The translations under genes and the position numbers were made by a program. This document shows positions 59,039 through 64,000 of a DNA stretch of 64,000 bases, in pieces. The notes beneath the pieces were generated by a model. That model worked only from the letters and a program-made list of their open reading frames with translations. It searched no databases and was not told the origin of the DNA. Position 1 is the first letter of the stretch; each line of letters begins with the position of its first letter. Origin of the DNA: Limiplasma sp031549415 (GTDB lineage: Bacteria > Bacillota > Clostridia > Christensenellales > Aristaeellaceae); the NCBI GenBank assembly GCA_031549415.1, contig JAVBPU010000004.1, positions 124,001 through 188,000 on the forward strand. Reading direction: 5' to 3'.

Positions 59039-59782
59039 CTAATACGCGCCCGGCGCTCCGCCCTTGTCCTGGGCCTTGTCCAGCCCCAGCACCACGGGCG
59101 TGCTGCGGTACCCAATGCCCATCCGGTCAATGCCCATGTCAATCAGTTCCAAAAAATGTTCCCGGGTGCGGATGCCGCCGGAGCCCTTCACCTTGCAACG
59201 GCCCCTGGCCGCGTCCATCATCACGCGGATCACCTCGCAGGTGGCTCCATCGCTCTTGCCGCCGGTCAAAAAGCCCGTGGAGGTTTTCACAAAGTCCACC
59301 CCGGCCAGGCATGCCACGTCCGTGGCCTTGCTCACCTCATCCAGGGTGAGGGCATCCGTTTCAAAAATCACCTTCAGCAGCGCGCCGTACTTGTGGGCCA
59401 CCTCCACCACCGCTTGGATGTCTTTGCCCACTTCGTCCCACAGTCCGCTGCGAATCCAGCCGTAATTGGCCACGATGTCCAGATCCTCAATGTCCCCGTC
59501 TCGGCAGATAGCCTCTGCCTGCTGCACCTTGGAGGCGGTCTGGGACAGGCCAAAGGGAAAATCGCATACCACACAAAGCCCTGTGGCCGTGTCCTTGCAC
59601 ATGGGCCGCGCCAGGGGCAGGGCGGACGGGTTGATGCATACCGTTTTGCAGCCAAAGTCGATACCTTCCTGGATATACTGGCGAATCTCGGCCTGGGTGA
59701 ATTCCGGTTTGAGCACCGATTGATCAATGTAGGCAGCCAGTTCTTTCACGGTCATTTCCGATGCCTTTTTGCTGGGTATCAT
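59039..59782 (-). CDS. deoC: Deoxyribose-phosphate aldolase
   Basis: 247 residues. Class I aldolase with Schiff-base Lys in DFVKTSTGF (about 162-170), the second catalytic Lys in VKGSGGIRT (about 195-203) and the early CKTVCINP (about 45-52). Splits 2-deoxyribose-5-phosphate to acetaldehyde and glyceraldehyde-3-phosphate. TTAGGAGGG lies 7 nt before ATG 59782. Stands alone behind its own promoter, divergent from the ROK kinase operon. Confidence 0.95.
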   Translation of the reverse strand: MIPSKKASEMTVKELAAYIDQSVLKPEFTQAEIRQYIQEGIDFGCKTVCINPSALPLARPMCKDTATGLCVVCDFPFGLSQTASKVQQAEAICRDGDIEDLDIVANYGWIRSGLWDEVGKDIQAVVEVAHKYGALLKVIFETDALTLDEVSKATDVACLAGVDFVKTSTGFLTGGKSDGATCEVIRVMMDAARGRCKVKGSGGIRTREHFLELIDMGIDRMGIGYRSTPVVLGLDKAQDKGGAPGAY

Positions 59783-59832
59783 CGAATATCCCTCCTAAGC
59801 AGATAAAATTTGAAATATTCTGTGCTGCCAGT

Positions 59833-59861
59833 ATCATACCGGAAACCGGCCCGCAATGCAA
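59833..59861 (-). promoter_or_regulatory. Sigma-A promoter of deoC
   Basis: -35 TTGCAT (59856-59861), 17 bp spacer, -10 TATGAT (59833-59838), about 51 nt before the start. Confidence 0.75.
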
Positions 59862-59930
59862 GCGAAAGAAAGCCTTGCTTTCCCGTTGCCTTCTTTTCTC
59901 TCATCAAAAAACGCCGTATCTCTGGCTGGG

Positions 59931-59950
59931 TTTTGCGCAATTATGCAAAA
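59931..59950. promoter_or_regulatory. Inverted repeat upstream of the ROK kinase promoter
   Basis: TTTTGC-N8-GCAAAA, ending 6 nt before the -35 at 59957. A likely operator for control of the sugar operon, protein unknown. Confidence 0.5.
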
Positions 59951-59956
59951 TAACGA

Positions 59957-59985
59957 TTGACTTTGGCAGGGGATAACGGTAAGAT
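59957..59985 (+). promoter_or_regulatory. Sigma-A promoter of the ROK-Gfo/Idh operon
   Basis: -35 TTGACT (59957-59962), 17 bp spacer, -10 TAAGAT (59980-59985), 82 nt before the ATG. Confidence 0.7.
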
Positions 59986-60067
59986 ATTTTTAAAAGTGAG
60001 CATATGCCGCCCGCTTTGGCGCGGCACTGGGCAATAAAAATGCAAAACAAGAAGGGGTCATTGGCGA

Positions 60068-61018
60068 ATGAGACATTTTCTTGGAATTGACTTAGGGGGT
60101 ACCAACATCGTGGCCGGGGTGGTGAACGGGCAATACGAAATGCTTTGCCCCAGCCACCGCCCTACCCTTTTGAAGCGAAGTTTTTCCGAAATTGTGGCGG
60201 ATATGGCCGCCGCCGCCAAGGAGGCCCTCGCAAAGGCCGGGCTGCAAGAGGGCGACATCCCCTATGTGGGCATCGGCGTGCCCAGCTCTGTGGACCCCAA
60301 AACCAATAAAGTGGTCTTTGCCAACAACCTGGGTTGGCGGGATGCGGACGTAATCGCTGAATTTCAAAAGAGCTGGAATGTCCCGGTACTTCTGGGCAAC
60401 GATGCGGACTGCGCCGCCCTGGGCGAGTGCCACGCGGGGGCCGGCCGCAAGTATGAAAACATCCTGACCATCACCCTGGGCACCGGGGTGGGCGGCAGCG
60501 TCATCCTGGGCAACAAGCTGTTCCTGGGGGGCAACGGCTTTGGCTTGGAACCGGGCCATACGGTGCTGGTCCACGATGGGTTTTTGTGCACCTGCGGCCA
60601 AAGGGGCTGCTTGGAAGCCTATGCCTCCGTGACCGCGCTGATCCGCCAAAGCATCGACATGATGATGGTATATCCCGGCAGCCTAATGTGGGAGGTATGC
60701 GGCCATGACCTGAACCAAGTGGACGGCCGTACCCCCTTTGCCGCCGCCGCGCGGGGTGACACAGCGGGCCAGGCGGTGGTCTCGCAATACGTCCACTACC
60801 TGGCCACCGGCCTGGCCAGCATGATGAACCTCATCGGGCCGGACGCCATCATCATCGGCGGCGGCGTCAGCAACGCCGGGGAAGCCTTGCTTGCGCCCCT
60901 GCGGAAGCTGACCAAGCAATACGCCTATGCCAGCGATATCATCGAGATGCCCGCCATCCTGCAAGCAGAGCTGGGCAACGACGCGGGCGTGATCGGCGCG
61001 GCCCTGCTGGGCCTGTGA
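60068..61018 (+). CDS. ROK family sugar kinase
   Basis: 316 residues. ATP-binding DLGGTNIVAGVV (about 8-19), central NDADCAALGE (about 118-127), LTLGTGVGGSV-type loop (about 137-150), and the ROK zinc motif CTCGQRGCLEAYAS (about 178-191) with His in EPGHTVL. Phosphorylates a hexose such as glucose or an amino sugar. AAGGGG is about 10 nt before the ATG. First gene of a plus-strand operon with two Gfo/Idh/MocA enzymes and a TIM-barrel isomerase, so a less common sugar is likely. Confidence 0.92.
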   Translation: MRHFLGIDLGGTNIVAGVVNGQYEMLCPSHRPTLLKRSFSEIVADMAAAAKEALAKAGLQEGDIPYVGIGVPSSVDPKTNKVVFANNLGWRDADVIAEFQKSWNVPVLLGNDADCAALGECHAGAGRKYENILTITLGTGVGGSVILGNKLFLGGNGFGLEPGHTVLVHDGFLCTCGQRGCLEAYASVTALIRQSIDMMMVYPGSLMWEVCGHDLNQVDGRTPFAAAARGDTAGQAVVSQYVHYLATGLASMMNLIGPDAIIIGGGVSNAGEALLAPLRKLTKQYAYASDIIEMPAILQAELGNDAGVIGAALLGL

Positions 61019-61064
61019 ACGTTTGGTTCCCATAGCGACAGCCTCATCAAAAGGAGTGATTTTC

Positions 61065-62180
61065 ATGATAGACGCCCAGGACCTGTTGCGGCGCTTGGAG
61101 GCGGCCACAGTGCCCCAAATGCCAAAGAAAAAGGACTATACCATCGCCTGCGTGGGCGCTGGCTTTATTGTGGCGGATTGCCAGCTAAAGGCCTACCGAG
61201 ACGCGGGGCTGAATCCCATCGGCATCACCTCCCTGTCCCTGGAAAGCAGCCAGGACATTGCCAAGCGGTATGCCTTGCCCAAGGTGTACCCCGGTTGGAA
61301 AGAGCTGGTGGAGGACCCGGAGCTGGACATTCTGGACATCGCCGTGCCGCCGGATGTGCAGCTGGACATCGTGCGCCATGCGGTGAAGCAAAAGCATATC
61401 AAGGGCATTCTCTGCCAAAAACCCGTGGCCATGTCCCTGGCCGGGGCCAGGGAGATCGCCCGTCTGGGCGAGGAAGCGGGCATTCCCATCGCCGTCAACA
61501 GCAATATGCGCTATGACCAAAGCATGCGGGCGCTGAAATGCGCCCTGGATTTGGACGTCTTGGGTGAGCCGGTGCTGGCCACCATCGAAATGCGCGCCAT
61601 CCCCCATTGGCAGGAATTTTTGAAGCAATATCCCCTGCTGGAGATTTACAGCATGGGCATCCACCATGTGGATATTTTCCGTTACCTGTTTGGCGACCCG
61701 GCCAAGATCACCGCTGTCTGCCGCACCGACCCCCGCACCAAATTCCCCCACACCGACGGCATCGTGCAATTCACCTACAAATATGACAATGACATGATGG
61801 CCACCAGTCTGGACGATGTGTGGGCCTGGCCGGAGGAACCGGCGGAGAAGGACATTTTCATCAAATGGCGGGTAGAAGGGCTGAAAGGCATGGCCACCGG
61901 CACCATCGGCTGGCCCCTGTACCCCCAGCATACCCCCAGCACCCTGCGCCTCACCAGCAAGGATTATCCCCACCAATGGCTGGAACCCAAATGGACCACC
62001 GCCTGGTTCCCGGACGCCTTCCAGGGTACCATGGGCAGCCTGCTTCTGGCCGTGGAAAGCGGCCAGGAGCCGGAGATCAGCGCCAGGGACAACATCCGCA
62101 CCATCGCTTGCGTGGAAGCCTGCTACGCCTCCATCCGGGAGGAACGCACCGTGACCCTGCAAGAGATTTTGGACCGGTAA
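61065..62180 (+). CDS. Gfo/Idh/MocA oxidoreductase with QKP instead of EKP
   Basis: 371 residues from ATG 61065 with AAGGAG 8 nt upstream. Rossmann motif ACVGAGFIVADCQL (about 29-42), then CQKPVAMSL (about 115-123), where the usual EKP catalytic motif has Gln for Glu, and GIHHVDIFRYL (about 198-208). The Lys is kept. 46 nt after the kinase gene. Likely oxidises or reduces the sugar of this operon. Substrate unknown. Confidence 0.9.
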   Translation: MIDAQDLLRRLEAATVPQMPKKKDYTIACVGAGFIVADCQLKAYRDAGLNPIGITSLSLESSQDIAKRYALPKVYPGWKELVEDPELDILDIAVPPDVQLDIVRHAVKQKHIKGILCQKPVAMSLAGAREIARLGEEAGIPIAVNSNMRYDQSMRALKCALDLDVLGEPVLATIEMRAIPHWQEFLKQYPLLEIYSMGIHHVDIFRYLFGDPAKITAVCRTDPRTKFPHTDGIVQFTYKYDNDMMATSLDDVWAWPEEPAEKDIFIKWRVEGLKGMATGTIGWPLYPQHTPSTLRLTSKDYPHQWLEPKWTTAWFPDAFQGTMGSLLLAVESGQEPEISARDNIRTIACVEACYASIREERTVTLQEILDR

Positions 62181-62243
62181 CTTTCCCTCATTTCATCAGC
62201 ATGAAACCATTTCCCATTTGAACAATGAAAGGATGATCGCAAC

Positions 62244-63389
62244 ATGGGCAAGACATTGCGGGCAGGAATCATAGGCGTTGGTTTTATTGGGGCTGTGCAC
62301 ATTGAGCAGCTTCGTCGGCTGGGCAACGTGGAGGTGGTGGCCCTCACCGACAGCCTGGACGCGCAGAAAAAGGCGGATGAGCTCCATGTGCCCAAGGGGT
62401 ATGCGGAGTTCCGGGAAATGATCGACAAGGAAAACCTGGACTGCGTCCATGTGTGCACCCCCAACTGCACCCATTATGAAATTGCCATGTACGCCCTGCA
62501 AAAAGGCGTCAACGTCATTTGCGAAAAGCCCATGGCCACCAGCCTTGCAGAAGCCCAGGAGATTCTTGCCTATGCCAAGAGCCAGAAGCTGATCCATGCC
62601 ATGAACTTCAACTGCCGCTTCTACCCCATCGCCTACCAGATGCGGGAAATGATCAAGAACGGCGATCTGGGCAATATCTTCACCATCCACGGCGGCTATT
62701 TGCAGGACTGGCTGTACTATGACACCGACTACAACTGGCGCTTGGACCCGGCCATCTCCGGCAAATCTCGCGCCTTTGCGGACATCGGCTCCCACTGGAT
62801 CGACCTGGTGGAGTTTGTGACCGGGCTGCGGGTGGTGGAGGTGCTGGCGGATTTTGAGACCTTCCACAAAACCCGCAAAAAGCCCAAGAAGGCTGTGGAT
62901 ACCTATTCCAACATGATGCTCCGGCCCGAGGATTACGAGGAAATTCCCATTGAGACTGAGGACTACGCCGCGGTGCTGTTCCACTTTGACAATGGCGCAC
63001 GGGCCTGCTGCAACATCACCCAGGTGTTTGCGGGCCGCAAGAACCAAATGATCCTTGCCATCGCGGGCAGCAAGTGCTCCCTGCACTGGGACAGCGAGGC
63101 TTCCAACGAGGTTTGGATTGGCCGCCGGGAGCGGGATAATGGGCAGTTGGTGAAGGACCCCTCCATTTTGATGCCCAAGACCCGCAGCGTCATCAGCTAT
63201 CCCGGCGGGCATTCCGAAGGCTTTGCGGACGCCTTCAAGCAAAACTTCAAGCAAATCTACAAGGCCATCGAGCTGGGCAGTGCCGAAGGCTTCGACTATG
63301 CCACCTTTGAGGACGGCGCCCGGGAAATGAAGCTCTGCGGCAAAATCGTGGAAAGCGCCAAGGAACGCCGCTGGGTCGCCATCGACTAA
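62244..63389 (+). CDS. Gfo/Idh/MocA oxidoreductase
   Basis: 381 residues. IGVGFIGAVH (about 10-19), CEKPMATSLAEA (about 95-106) with the normal EKP motif, MNFNCRFYP, and DIGSHWIDLVEF (about 181-192). It differs clearly from the gene before, so they are not a recent duplication. GAAAGGA is about 10 nt before the ATG; 63 nt after the previous gene. In many Clostridia such pairs run two steps of one oxidation-elimination-reduction path (inference). Confidence 0.9.
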   Translation: MGKTLRAGIIGVGFIGAVHIEQLRRLGNVEVVALTDSLDAQKKADELHVPKGYAEFREMIDKENLDCVHVCTPNCTHYEIAMYALQKGVNVICEKPMATSLAEAQEILAYAKSQKLIHAMNFNCRFYPIAYQMREMIKNGDLGNIFTIHGGYLQDWLYYDTDYNWRLDPAISGKSRAFADIGSHWIDLVEFVTGLRVVEVLADFETFHKTRKKPKKAVDTYSNMMLRPEDYEEIPIETEDYAAVLFHFDNGARACCNITQVFAGRKNQMILAIAGSKCSLHWDSEASNEVWIGRRERDNGQLVKDPSILMPKTRSVISYPGGHSEGFADAFKQNFKQIYKAIELGSAEGFDYATFEDGAREMKLCGKIVESAKERRWVAID

Positions 63390-63414
63390 TCCTGCGGGAG
63401 GAGGGAGAGTCTCC

Positions 63415-64000
63415 ATGCTGAAAATTGCCACATTGGCGGATTGGTTTGGCAAGGGCTTGCTGGAAGGCATCCGGGAATCCAAGCGCTGCGGGGCGCAGGG
63501 CGTGCAGCTTTACGCCTGGAACCAGCTGAACCCCTTCACCCTCACCGATAGCACGTTGCAACAGGTGAAGGACACCGCCGGGGAAAACGGCCAGGCCATC
63601 ACCGCCCTGTGCGGGGAGCTGTCTGAGGTGATGCCCGGCGGCCACGGCCTGGAAGTGGCCACGGAAAACGGCCCTAAGTTGGAGTACTTGATGCGGGTCA
63701 TCGACATGGCTGCGGAGCTTGCATGCCCTGTGGTCACCACCCACATTGGCATCGTGCCGGAGGATACCGGCAGCCCTGCCTATGCCGCGCTGCTGGACAG
63801 TTGTAGCCAACTGGGCGCATATGCCGCCAAGCGGGACATCTGGCTGGCCATCGAAACCGGCCCGGAGCCCATTCCCCGGCTCTGCGCCTTCACGGACGCC
63901 TGTGGCGGCCATGTGGCCATCAATTACGACCCAGCCAATTTGGTGATGGTCACTGCGGACGATGAGGTGCAGGGGGTCTATACCGCCGGAAAGCGCATCG
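63415..64000 (+). CDS. Sugar phosphate isomerase/epimerase, TIM barrel (partial, cut by right edge)
   Basis: 195 codons are visible from ATG 63415, with GGAGGAGGGAG about 5 nt upstream; the end lies outside the window. The pattern matches xylose-isomerase-like TIM barrels: GVQLYAWNQ (about 29-37), VVTTHIGIVPED (about 105-116) and LAIETGPEP (about 143-151) for the second metal region, then INYDPANLVM (about 170-179). Partner of the two oxidoreductases, 25 nt after the second. Distinct from the isomerase at 6717-7661. Confidence 0.85.
   Translation, partial: MLKIATLADWFGKGLLEGIRESKRCGAQGVQLYAWNQLNPFTLTDSTLQQVKDTAGENGQAITALCGELSEVMPGGHGLEVATENGPKLEYLMRVIDMAAELACPVVTTHIGIVPEDTGSPAYAALLDSCSQLGAYAAKRDIWLAIETGPEPIPRLCAFTDACGGHVAINYDPANLVMVTADDEVQGVYTAGKRI

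Noticed and set aside
1..64000. Insertion sequences, integrases, tRNA or rRNA genes
   Set aside because: I looked for transposase or integrase motifs, long terminal inverted repeats and tRNA cloverleaf ends and saw none that I could support.

Overview
The window looks like a chromosomal stretch of a high-GC, spore-forming member of the Bacillota (class Clostridia or a close relative). The evidence is two CotF-type spore-coat genes, a collagen-like protein behind a sigma-K-like -10, many sigma-A promoters with 16-18 bp spacers, strong GGAGG ribosome sites, and a gut-type carbohydrate gene set. I see no tRNA, rRNA, CRISPR array, phage or insertion sequence. A species name cannot be given from the sequence alone.

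Layout. 0-6.7 kb (minus): a sugar ABC importer (binding protein, double ATPase, two permeases), an MFS transporter and a NagB-like sugar-phosphate isomerase/deaminase cut by the left edge. 6.7-13.0 kb (minus): a DeoR regulator heading an ABC-2 / GldG / DUF4340 export-type operon (its ATPase seems to start at CTG), then a TIM-barrel sugar isomerase. 13.2-15.2 kb (plus): a Gfo/Idh/MocA oxidoreductase and a methyltransferase. 15.2-17.5 kb (minus): a polar amino-acid ABC importer. 17.8-20.2 kb (plus): an LPG-synthase-like membrane protein and a MATE exporter. 20.2-23.5 kb (minus): rmuC, recR, ybaB and a DUF4097 protein.

23.6-31.6 kb is a complete D-galacturonate pathway: uxaB-uxaA on plus, and lacI-type regulator-uxaC-eda(VOC fusion)-kdgK on minus. 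Both promoters carry a near-identical palindrome exactly 11 nt after the -10. Between the convergent arms lies a terminator and an odd run of G/C homopolymers built on a three-hairpin repeat whose sister copy is at 58.9 kb.

31.6-34.9 kb (minus): corrinoid importer btuFCD-like genes under a cobalamin riboswitch. 34.9-37.3 kb (minus): a PucR/CdaR-type regulator and an S41 lipoprotein protease. 37.5-40.1 kb (plus): an ABC-2 exporter. 40.2-43.4 kb: two secreted proteins with similar architecture. 43.5-51.3 kb: a single 2616-residue cyclic beta-1,2-glucan synthase-type enzyme. 51.4-53.3 kb: a YgiQ radical-SAM protein. 53.3-53.8 kb: two spore-coat genes. 54.0-57.1 kb: a WbpA-WbpB-WbpD-like nucleotide-sugar cluster without the expected aminotransferase. 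57.1-58.7 kb (minus): a collagen-like protein and a LamG-like partner. 59.0-64.0 kb: deoC, then a divergent ROK kinase, two Gfo/Idh/MocA oxidoreductases and a TIM-barrel isomerase cut by the right edge, apparently a sugar catabolic operon.

Taken together the cell imports and oxidises plant-type sugars (galacturonate and others handled by Gfo/Idh plus isomerase modules), takes up corrinoids, makes a large surface or periplasm-like glucan and acetamido-sugar glycans, and forms decorated spores. The most unusual items are the three-hairpin repeat family, the giant glucan synthase in a spore-former, the eda-VOC fusion, the shared operator geometry of the galacturonate arms and the lack of a lipobox in all three binding proteins.
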